NCBI GenBank assembly: GCA_903938815.1
Contig: CAJAES010000002.1
Location: 1-61,517 of the forward strand
Length of the DNA: 61,517 nt
Source: an uncultured beta proteobacterium
GTDB taxonomy: Bacteria > Pseudomonadota > Gammaproteobacteria > Burkholderiales > Burkholderiaceae_C
Direction of reading: 5' to 3'
In this document: positions 33,618-42,685 of the stretch, one piece after another
Numbering within the stretch: position 1 is the first letter of the stretch
Layout: every line of letters starts with the position of its first letter
Position numbers and translations under genes: made by a program
The notes under the pieces: model-generated
The model's database searches: none
What the model was told of the DNA's origin: nothing
The model's input: the letters and a program-made list of their open reading frames with translations, nothing else

Positions 33618-33713
33618 CCGCAGTACCAGCCGCAGTACCAGCCGCAGTACCAGCCGCAGTACCAGCCGAACCACCAGCCGCACCGTCTGCCGCAACACCT
33701 GCCGAAACACCGG
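33618..33713 (+). repeat. 12-base tandem repeat, eight copies
   Basis: Four perfect copies of CCGCAGTACCAG (33618-33665) are followed by four increasingly changed copies (CCGAACCACCAG through CCGAAACACCGG). The array ends 25 bases before the GTG of the next gene. It has no spacers and is not a CRISPR. Confidence 0.92.
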
Positions 33714-33738
33714 ACGGCCCATCGGGTACAACCGTCGT

Positions 33739-35016
33739 GTGAATCCAGAACCCCTGCTGCAAGTCCCCCATCCCTTTCGCGTGGCCGTCATCGGCGGCGG
33801 CCCGGCCGGCCTGATGGCTGCCGAGGCGCTTTCCGCCGGCGGCGCGCGCGTCGATCTCTACGACGGGCTGCCGTCCGTCGGCCGCAAGTTCCTGCTCGCC
33901 GGGCGCGGCGGCCTGAACCTGACCCACTCCGAGGCGGAGCAGCCGTTCCGCGCCCGCTACGCCGAGGCCGAAGCCGCGCTGACACCCACGCTGCAGGCCT
34001 TCGGCGCGGATTCCCTGCGCGCCTGGGCGGCGGAACTCGGCGTCGAGACCTTCGTCGGCACCAGCGGCCGCGTCTTCCCACGAGACCTGAAGGCCGCGCC
34101 GCTGCTGCGCGCGTGGCTGCACCGGCTGCGCGCCGCGGGCGTGGTGTTCCACACGCGCCACCGATGGACGGGGTGGGACGATGCCGGCGCGCTGGTGTTC
34201 CAGTCGCCCGCCGGGACGAGCACCGTGCGGCCCGATGCCGCCGTGCTGGCACTCGGGGGGGCGAGCTGGCAGCGCCTGGGCTCCGACGGCGCCTGGGTGC
34301 CCTGGCTGGCCGGCCGCGGCGTGCCCGTGCACCCGCTCAAGCCCAGCAACTGCGGCTTCGACGTCGCCACGCCCTGGAGCGCCTTCCTGCGCGAGCGCTT
34401 CGCGGGGCAGCCCGTCAAGCCCGTGGCCGCGAGCTTCGGCGGGCAGCGCCAGCAGGGCGAGTTCGTGCTCACGGAGACCGGCGTCGAGGGCAGTCTCATC
34501 TATGCCTTCTCCGCGCCGCTGCGCGAGGCCATCGCCAAGGAGGGCCAGGCGGTGCTGACGCTGGACCTGCTGCCCCAGCACAGCCCCGCCCAGGTGCTGA
34601 CCGAGGTGCAACGCCCGCGCGGCGGCCGCAGCCTGGCCACGCACCTGAAGAGCCGGCTCGGCATCCAGGGGCTGAAACTCGCCCTCCTGCACGAGGTGAT
34701 GGGCGCGGACGCCCTGAACGACGGCGAGCGCCTGGCCGCGGCCCTGAAGGCCCTGCCCGTCACCCTGGCCGTCACGCGCCCCATCGACGAGGCCATCAGC
34801 ACCGCGGGCGGCGTGCCGTTCGACGCGATGGACGGACACGGCATGCTGCGCGCGTTGCCCGGCGTGTTCTGCGCCGGCGAGATGCTCGACTGGGAAGCGC
34901 CCACCGGCGGCTATCTGCTGACCGCCTGTTTCGCGACCGGGCGAACGGCGGGGCGGGGCGCGCTGGCCTGGTGTCACGCTTTGGCACAGCCATCGGCGCC
35001 GGGCGGGCCCGACTGA
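33739..35016 (+). CDS. NAD(P)/FAD-dependent oxidoreductase (HI0933/BaiN-like, PP_4765 subgroup)
   Basis: The 425-residue flavoprotein starts with the FAD fold RVAVIGGGPAGLMAAEALSAGG and the family motif VGRKFLLAGRGGLNLTHSE. A second flavin contact is ALGGASWQRLGSDGAW, and the end is CAGEMLDWEAPTGGYLLTACFATGR. The family's reaction is poorly known. GTG 33739 lies just after the tandem repeat. Reading further upstream would translate the repeat as Ser-Thr-Arg repeats, so that start is rejected. Confidence 0.88.
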   Translation: MNPEPLLQVPHPFRVAVIGGGPAGLMAAEALSAGGARVDLYDGLPSVGRKFLLAGRGGLNLTHSEAEQPFRARYAEAEAALTPTLQAFGADSLRAWAAELGVETFVGTSGRVFPRDLKAAPLLRAWLHRLRAAGVVFHTRHRWTGWDDAGALVFQSPAGTSTVRPDAAVLALGGASWQRLGSDGAWVPWLAGRGVPVHPLKPSNCGFDVATPWSAFLRERFAGQPVKPVAASFGGQRQQGEFVLTETGVEGSLIYAFSAPLREAIAKEGQAVLTLDLLPQHSPAQVLTEVQRPRGGRSLATHLKSRLGIQGLKLALLHEVMGADALNDGERLAAALKALPVTLAVTRPIDEAISTAGGVPFDAMDGHGMLRALPGVFCAGEMLDWEAPTGGYLLTACFATGRTAGRGALAWCHALAQPSAPGGPD

Positions 35017-35095
35017 CCGGGTTTGTGCGCTGTTCGTGGAGGCGCTGCCGCGAGAAGCTGGCGGCGGCTCACAAAAACCACGACGGAGACAAGCC

Positions 35096-36898
35096 ATGAC
35101 CGATCTTTCGACGCACCCGACCCAGGCTGCGAGCGCCTGGTTCGCCGACTTCAACTCGGCCCTCGAAGGCCAGGACATCGACGCCGCGATGGCGCTATTC
35201 GATACCGAACCCTACTGGCGCGATCTCGTCGCCTTCACCTGGAACATCTGCACCCAGGAAGGCGCTGACGCCATCCGCGCGATGCTGCAGGCCCGCCTGG
35301 CCGATGTGAAGCCGTCGAATTTCCAGGTGGAAGGGCAGGCCACCGAGGCCGGCGGCGTGATCGACGCCTGGTTCACCTTCGAGACCGCCGTCGCGCGCGG
35401 TCGCGGCCACCTGCGGCTGAAGGAAGGCCGGGCCTGGACCCTGCTGACCACCATGACCGAGCTGAAGGGCTTCGAGGAGAAGACCGGCGCGAACCGCATC
35501 GCGGGGGCCGAGCACGGCGTGCACCCGGGCCGCAAGACATGGTCCGAGCTGCGCGAGGAAGAAGCCCGCACGCTGGGCTACACCGAGCAGCCGCACGTGC
35601 TGGTCATCGGCGGCGGGCAGGGCGGCATCGCGCTCGGCGCGCGTCTGCGCCGGCTGGGCGTGCCCACCATCATCGTCGAGAAGAACGCCCGCGCCGGCGA
35701 CAGCTGGCGCAACCGCTACAAGAGCCTGTGCCTGCACGACCCGGTCTGGTACGACCACCTGCCCTACCTGCCCTTCCCGGACCACTGGCCCGTCTTCGCG
35801 CCCAAGGACAAGATCGGCGACTGGCTCGAGATGTACACGAAGGTGATGGAGCTGAACTACTGGGGCTCCACGGTGGCGAAGAAGGCGAGCTTCGACGCGG
35901 CCACGCAGACCTGGACGGTGGTGGTCGAGCGCGAGGGCAAGGAACTCACGCTGCACCCGAAGGAGCTGGTCTTCGCGCTCGGCGTCTCGGGCTATGCCAA
36001 CGTGCCGAAGATCGAGGGCGCCGAGACCTTCCTGGGTGACCAGCACCATAGCAGCAAGCACCCCGGGCCCGAGGCCTACAAGGGGAAGAAGGCCGTCGTG
36101 CTCGGCTCCAACAATTCGTCGCACGACATCTGCGCCGCGCTCTGGGAGCACGGGGCCGACGTCACCATGATCCAGCGCAGCAGCACCCACATCGCGCCCT
36201 CGGCCTCGCTGATGGAGCTGGCGCTGGGCGGGCTGTACTCGGAGAACGCCGTCAAGAGTGGCGTCACCACCGACATGGCCGACCTGATCTTCGCGTCGAT
36301 CCCCTACCAGATCATGGCGCCGATGCAGGTGCCCGTGTACGACGAGATGAAGAAGCGCGACGCCGACCTCTACGGGCGGCTGGAGAAGGCGGGCTTCATG
36401 CTCGACTTCGGCGTCGACGGCTCGGGCCTGTTCATGAAGTACCTGCGCCGCGGCTCGGGCTACTACATCGACGTGGGTGCCTCCGAACTGGTGGCCAACG
36501 GCAGCATCAAGCTGCGCAGCGGCGTCAACATCTCGCGCATCAACCCGACCTCGGTGACGCTGAGCGACGGCAGCGAACTGCCGGCCGACCTGCTGGTCTA
36601 TGCCACGGGCTACGGCTCGATGAACCAGTGGCTGGCAGACATCATCTCGCCCGAGGTGGCCGACCGTGTCGGCAAGGTCTGGGGCCTGGGCTCCGACACC
36701 CCCAAGGACCCGGGCCCGTGGGAAGGCGAGTTGCGCAACATGTGGAAGCCGACGCAGGTGCCGCACCTGTGGTTCCACGGCGGCAACCTGCACCAGAGCC
36801 GGCACTACTCGCAGTTCCTGTCGCTGCAGCTGAAGGCGCGCTACGAGGGCCTGGACACGCCCGTCTACCGGCTGGCGCCGGTGCACCACACCCGCTGA
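35096..36898 (+). CDS. Flavin-containing monooxygenase with N-terminal NTF2-like domain
   Basis: This 600-residue fusion has an NTF2/SnoaL-like domain at residues 10-130 (FNSALEGQDIDAAMALFDTEPYWRDLVAFTW). The FAD fold follows at about 165 (HVLVIGGGQGGIALGARLRRLG), with GDSWRNRYKSLCLHDP and a second dinucleotide site VVLGSNNSSHDICAAL. It resembles class B flavin monooxygenases that oxidise N or S atoms or ketones. The end YATGYGSMNQWL and SLQLKAR is typical. The start has GGAGA seven to eleven bases upstream. The stop is 10 bases from the stop of the convergent kinase. Substrate unknown. Confidence 0.9.
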   Translation: MTDLSTHPTQAASAWFADFNSALEGQDIDAAMALFDTEPYWRDLVAFTWNICTQEGADAIRAMLQARLADVKPSNFQVEGQATEAGGVIDAWFTFETAVARGRGHLRLKEGRAWTLLTTMTELKGFEEKTGANRIAGAEHGVHPGRKTWSELREEEARTLGYTEQPHVLVIGGGQGGIALGARLRRLGVPTIIVEKNARAGDSWRNRYKSLCLHDPVWYDHLPYLPFPDHWPVFAPKDKIGDWLEMYTKVMELNYWGSTVAKKASFDAATQTWTVVVEREGKELTLHPKELVFALGVSGYANVPKIEGAETFLGDQHHSSKHPGPEAYKGKKAVVLGSNNSSHDICAALWEHGADVTMIQRSSTHIAPSASLMELALGGLYSENAVKSGVTTDMADLIFASIPYQIMAPMQVPVYDEMKKRDADLYGRLEKAGFMLDFGVDGSGLFMKYLRRGSGYYIDVGASELVANGSIKLRSGVNISRINPTSVTLSDGSELPADLLVYATGYGSMNQWLADIISPEVADRVGKVWGLGSDTPKDPGPWEGELRNMWKPTQVPHLWFHGGNLHQSRHYSQFLSLQLKARYEGLDTPVYRLAPVHHTR

Positions 36899-36908
36899 CC
36901 GTTCGCCG

Positions 36909-39287
36909 TCATGCGCGGGTGCTGTCGGCCATGGCGCCGAGCACCCGCGGCAGCGCCAGGCGCAGCTTTTCGGCGGTCATCGGCTTGAGCCAGACCTCGC
37001 TGAACCCGGCGGCCAGCAGCGCGATGTGCGCTGCTGGGTCGGTGTCGCCCGTGTAGGCCACGGCCATGCCGGAGTAGCCTGCGTCGCGCAGCGCCTGCAG
37101 CAGTTCGGCGCCGCCGTGGTTGCCCAGGTGCCCATCCAGCAAGGCCAGGTGGGGCATGCGGTCGTGGTCCCGCATCGTGGCCAGTGCCGCCAGCGCGGTG
37201 ACGATCGAATCGGCGAACGTGAGTTCGTAGCGCTCGGTGCCGGCCAGCTGCGCCTGCAGCAAGGTGGGCGCCAGAGGGTCGTCATCGACGCAGAGCAGAC
37301 GCGACATGCCGGCAACGACGGCTGGCTCGGCAGTGTGTTCGGGCACGGGCACGGGCACGGGCGCGGGCGCGGGCGACGGAGGATGGACGGAACTGCGCTC
37401 GACCTCGTATTCCGGGCTGGACGGCAGGGGCAGCCACACGCTGACGCAGGTGCCCTGCTCGGCCGTGCTTTCGACGCGGATGTCGCCACCCATGTCGGCC
37501 ACGAAGCGCCGCGCCAGGAACATCCCGAGGCCGATGCCGGGCACGCCGCCCGATTCCCGCCCGAGCCGGTCGAACGGGCGGAACAGGCGCTTCAACTGCG
37601 CGGGCGTCATGCCGACGCCGTTGTCCTCGATCCGCAGTTCCACCGCACCATCACCGGCGGCCCTGGCGCTGCATCGCACCCAGCCGCCGCGGCGGTTGTA
37701 CTTGATGGCATTGCCCAGCAGGTTCAGCAGCACCTGTCGCAGTCGCCGCTCGGCGGCCATCACCACCCACGCGCGCAGGCTGGCGTCGGCTTCCAGCGTC
37801 ACCCCGGCGGCCACTGCCGTGCCCTGCAGCAACTGGATCGCGCGGCCCACCTTGCGGTCCAGCTCCACGGCCTGCGCCGGTTCCACGGTTTCGGTCGCGT
37901 TCGGGGTCATGCCGGACAGCAGGTCGTCCGCCAGGCCGCGCAGGTGCGTGCTGGTTTCCTGCAGCACATCCAGCCAGGTGCGGCACGAAGGGGACTGGGT
38001 CGCTTCCAGCTGTGCCAGCTGCTCGCAGGCCACCACCATCGCGCTCAGCGGGGTCCGCACCTCGTGGCTCACGGCCGCCAGCAGTGACAGGCGCGAGGTG
38101 GCCAGCGCCGAGGCCTGGTCGCGCTCGGCGGCCATCTGGCGCGCGCGGGCTTCGGCCTGCACGGCGCTCACCTGCGGCGTGATGTCCACCACCACGCCGA
38201 TGACCTCGGTCGGCAGGCCATGGGAATCCTGCAGCTGGCGTCGCGTGGACAGAACGTGCGTGATCTGGCCATCGGCCTGCTGCACCCGGTAGCGCACGCC
38301 GGTCGGCGCCGTTCCGCCCCCGATCAGGTCCTGCCAGGCGCTGTGCACCTCGTCGGTGTCTTCCGGGTGGATGCCAGCGTGCAGTTGTGCGTGGTTCAGG
38401 CTGCCGCTGGACGGCACGCCGAACAGCCGGCGCGCCGCGGCATTCGCCCGCACACGCCCCGTGGGCAGGTCCTCGCGGATCAGCCCGACCTGGGCGAGTT
38501 CGGCTGCCATCAGCAACTGCTGGCGCTCGGTGGCCGCGTCCTCACGCTGGCGTCTGGCGACGGTGATGTCGCGCACCGAACCGATGGCCACGCGTTGGCC
38601 CCTGTCGTTGCGTTCCACGGCCCAGTACGACTGGACCCATCGGATCTCGCCGTCGCTGCGATGGATCCGGTACTCGGCCTCGTGGAAGCCCGGCTCTTCC
38701 TGTGCCTCCCGACGTGTGCGGAGGATGAGGGGCAGGTCCTCGGCGACGATGCTGGCACGGTAGTCATCCATGCTCAGCCCTGCGGTTCCGGCGCGCCGTC
38801 CCCAGATGGCCAGCATGCCGTCGTCCCAGAACACGGTGTTGGCGTCGTAGTTGCGCTCGAACAGGCCGACCGCAGGGTCGCGCCTGACGGCCTGCACCCA
38901 GCGCTGCATCAGCGCGATCTGTTCCCGCTCCTGCTGCTGGCCGCTGATGTCGGTCTGCAGGGCGATGAAACCCGTCAGGCATCGGGCGGCATCGAACTGC
39001 GGCTCCATGTCGATCCGCGCCATGAACGAACTGCCGTCCTTGCGATAGTTGAGCAACTCGACCCCGTGGCATTCGCGGTTTTCGCGGACGGCCGAGGACA
39101 GCAGGCCGCGCGCTTCGAGTGAGGTTCCTGGCCCCTGAAGCACCGAGCCCGGTGTGTGGCCCAGCAGGTCCTGCAGCGTGTAGCCGGTGCTCGCGGTGAA
39201 CGCCTTGTTGACCCATGTCGTCAACCCTGCGGCGTCGGTGGCGACCACCTGTCGGGTCGATACCGCTTCCGGCTTCGTGTACTGCAT
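36909..39287 (-). CDS. Hybrid histidine kinase with three PAS domains and a receiver
   Basis: The 792-residue cytoplasmic kinase has PAS 1 (residues 10-115, with LOV-like LLNYRKDGSSF but no flavin-adduct Cys: GHTPGSVLQG), PAS 2 (140-255), PAS 3 (265-375), a dimerisation domain with phospho-acceptor H408 (AAVSHEVRTPLSAM), an ATPase domain (LLGNAIKYNRRGG, IEDNGVGM, GIGLGMFLARR), a Pro/Val repeat linker, and a receiver with D718 (LALLDGHLG) and the late Lys in WLKPM. No membrane segment is seen. A clear GGGAGG precedes the ATG. It lies between catabolic and photosynthesis genes; the output partner is unknown. Confidence 0.92.
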   Translation of the reverse strand: MQYTKPEAVSTRQVVATDAAGLTTWVNKAFTASTGYTLQDLLGHTPGSVLQGPGTSLEARGLLSSAVRENRECHGVELLNYRKDGSSFMARIDMEPQFDAARCLTGFIALQTDISGQQQEREQIALMQRWVQAVRRDPAVGLFERNYDANTVFWDDGMLAIWGRRAGTAGLSMDDYRASIVAEDLPLILRTRREAQEEPGFHEAEYRIHRSDGEIRWVQSYWAVERNDRGQRVAIGSVRDITVARRQREDAATERQQLLMAAELAQVGLIREDLPTGRVRANAAARRLFGVPSSGSLNHAQLHAGIHPEDTDEVHSAWQDLIGGGTAPTGVRYRVQQADGQITHVLSTRRQLQDSHGLPTEVIGVVVDITPQVSAVQAEARARQMAAERDQASALATSRLSLLAAVSHEVRTPLSAMVVACEQLAQLEATQSPSCRTWLDVLQETSTHLRGLADDLLSGMTPNATETVEPAQAVELDRKVGRAIQLLQGTAVAAGVTLEADASLRAWVVMAAERRLRQVLLNLLGNAIKYNRRGGWVRCSARAAGDGAVELRIEDNGVGMTPAQLKRLFRPFDRLGRESGGVPGIGLGMFLARRFVADMGGDIRVESTAEQGTCVSVWLPLPSSPEYEVERSSVHPPSPAPAPVPVPVPEHTAEPAVVAGMSRLLCVDDDPLAPTLLQAQLAGTERYELTFADSIVTALAALATMRDHDRMPHLALLDGHLGNHGGAELLQALRDAGYSGMAVAYTGDTDPAAHIALLAAGFSEVWLKPMTAEKLRLALPRVLGAMADSTRA
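37341..37375 (+). repeat. Hexamer repeat coding for kinase linker
   Basis: GGGCAC x3 then GGGCGC x2 on the plus strand encode the Pro-Ala/Pro-Val run between the kinase ATPase domain and receiver. Confidence 0.75.
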
Positions 39288-39561
39288 GGAACCTCCCGCA
39301 GGCCGGTTGACCTGTCATTCTTTGTAAGCTGCGGGCGGTGTCAGCGGCATGACCCAGGTCAATTCAGCCGGCGTTGCTTGTGGGCAACCCGCGACTTGCA
39401 GCCGCAGATGTTGCTGCTGCGCCGCCGCGCGACCCCCTTCGCATGGCGTCGCCTCGGCACGCGGGTCGGGTTTGGCGGCGCAGTGGCGCGAAGCCGACGC
39501 ATGTGCACCGCGCCGACGCGGTGGTGGCCAGGTTGACCGGACGGATGTCCGCCCGGTGGGC
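39288..39561. other. Gap between photosynthesis operon end and kinase gene
   Basis: The 274 bases hold the kinase ribosome-binding site (next to 39288) and a terminator-like hairpin at 39536-39557. A TTGACCT/AGGTCAA inverted pair lies at 39308-39314 and 39355-39361. I see no gene in it. Confidence 0.6.
39536..39557 (-). terminator. Hairpin after the photosynthesis superoperon
   Basis: Ten-base arms (39536-39545 and 39548-39557, one mismatch) enclose a two-base turn. The hairpin starts four bases past the stop of the last leftward gene. No T-run follows, so it may be a Rho-assisted or 3'-protecting hairpin. Confidence 0.5.
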
Positions 39562-39768
39562 TCAATCGGGCGGCTTGATGGCGCTCGGGGTGCAGTCCTC
39601 AACCGGTGTGCCGGGGCGCGTGCCCGCGCCCGTTTCCTCCGCGCGCCGGCGCTGGGTCTCCTGCCTGTCGCGTTCCACGCTGCGCAGCTGCCACCAGCCG
39701 AAAGCCAGCGCCCCACCCAGCACCATCACGCCTTCGATGAGGACGATGGGCCAGTTCGACCCGTCCAC
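39562..39768 (-). CDS. Small single-span membrane protein
   Basis: The 68-residue protein has one hydrophobic helix (WPIVLIEGVMVLGGALAFGWW) and a charged cytosolic tail (RSVERDRQETQRRRAEE). The start is GTG 39768, 3 bases after the crtB stop, so it would be translated at the end of the photosynthesis superoperon. Family not recognised. Proteins of this look occur near photosynthesis genes, but a function cannot be assigned. Confidence 0.65.
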   Translation of the reverse strand: MDGSNWPIVLIEGVMVLGGALAFGWWQLRSVERDRQETQRRRAEETGAGTRPGTPVEDCTPSAIKPPD

Positions 39769-39771
39769 GGA

Positions 39772-40800
39772 TCAGCGCTGCAGGCGGGCGGCGGCCTGGC
39801 GTTCGAAGAGTTCGATCACCCAGCCGACGCGGCTCTCGGGCACGGATTCCGCAGCCGGCCGCAGGGTCACCGGCGCCACGGCCGCCGCATGCACCAGGAA
39901 CTGGATGGCCGGCAGCGGCGTGAGCTGCGTGTCGCTGCTGCCAGGCGTGGACCAGGCGGCCGCGCTGGCGCGCGCCATCAGCGCGAGCTTGCGGTTGCGC
40001 GGCACCACGGTGCGGCGGCGGATGGAGTCGTGGCCCTCACGGCGCAGCTGCTGGCCGATCTCGGCGTAGACGAGCCGCGCGGCGCGGATGGCCGGGCGGC
40101 AATCCCGTGGCAAGGCCGCGATGCCATGTTCGGCGCGAAGGTACAGCGCGTCGGCGGCGGCGAGCAGGCGCTCCACCACCTCGCCGATGCGCGCATCGAA
40201 CACCGGGTTCAGCAGCCAGGCATCGGGGTCGATGCCGGCGGCCACGAGCCAGCTGCGCGGCAGGTAGAGGCGGCCGTTGCGGGCATCCTCTCCGACATCG
40301 CGCGCGATGTTGGTCAGCTGCATCGCGACACCCAGCTCGCAGGCGCGCGCCACCGCCTGCGGCGACGAGGTCTGCATCACCAGCGCCATCATCGCGCCCA
40401 CGGCGCCCGCGACGCGTGCGGCGTAGGCCTCGAGCTCGTTCAGGGTCTCGTAGCGGCGGCCCTCGGCGTCCCAAAGAAAGCCCTCGAGCAGGGCGTCGAG
40501 CAGCGAGCGCGGGATGCCGTTGGCGTGCACGATGGCGGCCAGCGCGCGGTCGCAGTCGATGTCCTGCGGCGTGCCTGCATAGATGCCGTCCAGCCGCCTG
40601 CGCAGCCAGGCCATGGCCGCGTGCGGGTCGGTGCCGAGATCGATCTCGTCGTCGGCGCGGCGGCAGAAGGCGTAGAGCGCCGTGGCCGGCGCGCGGATGC
40701 GCCCGGGCAGCAGCAGCGAGGCCGCGAAGAAGGACTTCGAGCCGCCGCGCATCAGGCGACGACATGCGGCCTGGTCACAGGCGATGGTGTCAGCGGGCAT
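39772..40800 (-). CDS. crtB: Phytoene synthase
   Basis: The 342-residue enzyme joins two geranylgeranyl diphosphates to phytoene, the first committed carotenoid step. The two Mg-binding Asp motifs are present: DDEID (residues 50-54) and DVGEDARNGRLYLP (167-180). A KSFFAASLLLP substrate motif lies near the start. ATG 40800 gives the family N-terminus and overlaps puhE by 11 bases. The placement at the tail of the bch-puh superoperon links carotenoid supply with bacteriochlorophyll and reaction-centre synthesis; crtI is 17 kb away at the other end of the cluster. Confidence 0.94.
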   Translation of the reverse strand: MPADTIACDQAACRRLMRGGSKSFFAASLLLPGRIRAPATALYAFCRRADDEIDLGTDPHAAMAWLRRRLDGIYAGTPQDIDCDRALAAIVHANGIPRSLLDALLEGFLWDAEGRRYETLNELEAYAARVAGAVGAMMALVMQTSSPQAVARACELGVAMQLTNIARDVGEDARNGRLYLPRSWLVAAGIDPDAWLLNPVFDARIGEVVERLLAAADALYLRAEHGIAALPRDCRPAIRAARLVYAEIGQQLRREGHDSIRRRTVVPRNRKLALMARASAAAWSTPGSSDTQLTPLPAIQFLVHAAAVAPVTLRPAAESVPESRVGWVIELFERQAAARLQR

Positions 40801-41587
40801 GCAACAGTGCCTCCTTGTTGGCTGCGGCGTCACTGCGGGCCAGGGCCCAGCGCCACAGCGCGGTGGATTCGAGTGGCAGCACAAGCAGCCAGTGTTCGAT
40901 GATCGCGAGCATCAGCAGCGTGGCAACCAGCCACTGGCCGGTGCGCAGGCCGTCCGGCAGCGTCGGGTTCAGCGCACCCTGCACCAGCAGCACCGCCACC
41001 AGCGTGGCCGCGCCGACGGCGAAGGGGAAGAAGAGGTTCATGCGCCGGCGGCGAAAGAAGCTCTGCAGGTATTTCAGGTGCGGCGGCAGGAACGCTTCGC
41101 TGAAGTTGCGCACGCCGAAGTACAGGTTCAGCTTGGCCGACAGGCGCATTGCCCACAGCACGGCATAGGTGCCTGCGCCGACGGGGTTGGCCGCGTCCCA
41201 GGTGACGGCGACCACGGCCGCGCCCATGGCCAGCAGGCCGAGTTCGTGCCAGAGGATGGCGCGCACCGACTGCACGAAGCGCGGCCAGCCCTGCACCTCG
41301 GCCGGCAGGGCGTGCCGCCGCGGGCCCGTGAGCCAGCCGCCCAGGAAGGTGAGCTCGTGCCAGCCCCAGATCACGAGCGTGCAGGTGAACGCGCAGTACG
41401 CGCCGACGCTCGTGGTCTGGTCGGCCGTGTGGGCCAGGCCGAAGAGCGAGGCCACGGCCAGTGCCGAGCACAGCAGCAGGCCCCAGGGGGCGCCGGTGGT
41501 CGGCAGGCGGTCCAGCCACAGGATCAGCCCGGTGCTGAACCACCAGATGAAGATCGCGAAGCCGACCGGGACCAGGATCTCGGTCAT
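40790..41587 (-). CDS. puhE: Photosynthetic complex assembly protein PuhE (DUF3623)
   Basis: The 265-residue membrane protein has about seven hydrophobic helices and the conserved segments GWHELTFLGGWLTGPRR, RAILWHELGLL and MRLSAKLNLYFGVRNFSEAFLPPHLKYL. Family members help reaction-centre assembly and tune bacteriochlorophyll level. It lies 7 bases after acsF and overlaps crtB. Confidence 0.92.
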   Translation of the reverse strand: MTEILVPVGFAIFIWWFSTGLILWLDRLPTTGAPWGLLLCSALAVASLFGLAHTADQTTSVGAYCAFTCTLVIWGWHELTFLGGWLTGPRRHALPAEVQGWPRFVQSVRAILWHELGLLAMGAAVVAVTWDAANPVGAGTYAVLWAMRLSAKLNLYFGVRNFSEAFLPPHLKYLQSFFRRRRMNLFFPFAVGAATLVAVLLVQGALNPTLPDGLRTGQWLVATLLMLAIIEHWLLVLPLESTALWRWALARSDAAANKEALLHAR

Positions 41588-41594
41588 CAGGCGA

Positions 41595-42671
41595 TCACCA
41601 CGCCGGGGCCACGCGGACGTTGACGGGCAGCGAGTGGTGCTTCACCGGCAACAGGTACAGGCGCGCGAAGGTGGCGACACCGGCCACGGACCAGAGGCCG
41701 CGCTTCACGGCCCCGACCACGCCGCCCTGTGCCTTGGCGGCGTCCAGGCGCTGCTGGATCTGGAACAGGCGCGTCATGCCGGCGCGGAAGGTGGGGTGAT
41801 CGATGTCCAGCGACACCGGGAACACCTGACGGCTGATCTCGTTGGTGATGCGGAAGACGGTGTAGTCGTACTCTTCCGAATCGAGGCCCATCGCGTGGTG
41901 CAGCATCGGCCGCGTGTGGTCGCGCACGTACATCGTCGCGTACACGGCCAGCAGGAAGAAGCGGATCCACAGCACGTTCCCGCCGCGCAGCAGGCCCGGC
42001 TGGGCCCGCATCATCAGCGCGAAGCTCTCGCCGTGGCGGAACTCGTCGTTGCACCAGCGCTCGAACCACCTGAAAATCGGGTGGAAGCGCTTGTCGGGGT
42101 GGCGCTCGAGCTGGCGGAAGATCGTGATGTAGCGCGCGTAGCCGATCTTCTCCGACAGGTAGGTCGCGTAGAAGATGTACTTGGGCTTGAAGTAGGTGTA
42201 GGCCTTGGTGCGCTTTACGTCGCCCAGGTCCAGGCCGAGGCCGAAGTCCTTCAGGCTCTGGTTGATGAAGCCGGCGTGGCGCGATTCATCCCGCGCCATG
42301 TAGCGCATCAGCGCCTTCATGTCGGGGTTGGTCACCTTCTTCGCGATCTCGTTGTAGAGCACGCAGCCGGAGAACTCGGACGTCACCGAGGTGATCAGGA
42401 AGTCCATGAACTCCTGGCGCATCTCGGGGCTCACCTTGGCGAAGCACTCGGCCACCTCCTGCGCGAACTCGGGGGTGCGCTGGAAGTGGTCGTGGTTGTT
42501 GTCGCCCTCGTACTCGGCCATCATCGCGTCCCATTCGGCGCGGATCGGCTCGATGTCGATGCGGTCCATCGCCTCGCAGTCGGTCGTGTAGAAGCGGGGC
42601 GACAGCAGGGTGTTCTGCTTGGCCTTGGCGGCTGCGGCCGCGGGGGTGTCGATGGTGGCGTCGATGGACAT
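41595..42671 (-). CDS. acsF: Aerobic Mg-protoporphyrin IX monomethyl ester oxidative cyclase
   Basis: The 358-residue diiron enzyme forms ring E of bacteriochlorophyll with O2. Carboxylate/His motifs typical of the ferritin-like diiron site appear in [20 protein letters not shown] helices, [14 protein letters not shown] and [16 protein letters not shown]. The C-terminus is the usual length for the proteobacterial form. The anaerobic cyclase BchE is not in this window, which fits pigment synthesis under oxygen. It lies between puhC and puhE, as in Rubrivivax-like clusters. Confidence 0.95.
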   Translation of the reverse strand: MSIDATIDTPAAAAAKAKQNTLLSPRFYTTDCEAMDRIDIEPIRAEWDAMMAEYEGDNNHDHFQRTPEFAQEVAECFAKVSPEMRQEFMDFLITSVTSEFSGCVLYNEIAKKVTNPDMKALMRYMARDESRHAGFINQSLKDFGLGLDLGDVKRTKAYTYFKPKYIFYATYLSEKIGYARYITIFRQLERHPDKRFHPIFRWFERWCNDEFRHGESFALMMRAQPGLLRGGNVLWIRFFLLAVYATMYVRDHTRPMLHHAMGLDSEEYDYTVFRITNEISRQVFPVSLDIDHPTFRAGMTRLFQIQQRLDAAKAQGGVVGAVKRGLWSVAGVATFARLYLLPVKHHSLPVNVRVAPAW

Positions 42672-42685
42672 GATGGGTCTCCCGT

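Noticed and set aside
33618..33713. CRISPR array
   Set aside because: Units are 12 bases, head to tail with no spacers, and no cas genes are present.
39300..39365. PpsR site before the hybrid kinase (TTGACCTGTCA)
   Set aside because: The spacing does not fit TGT-N12-ACA, and only a short half-symmetry is present.
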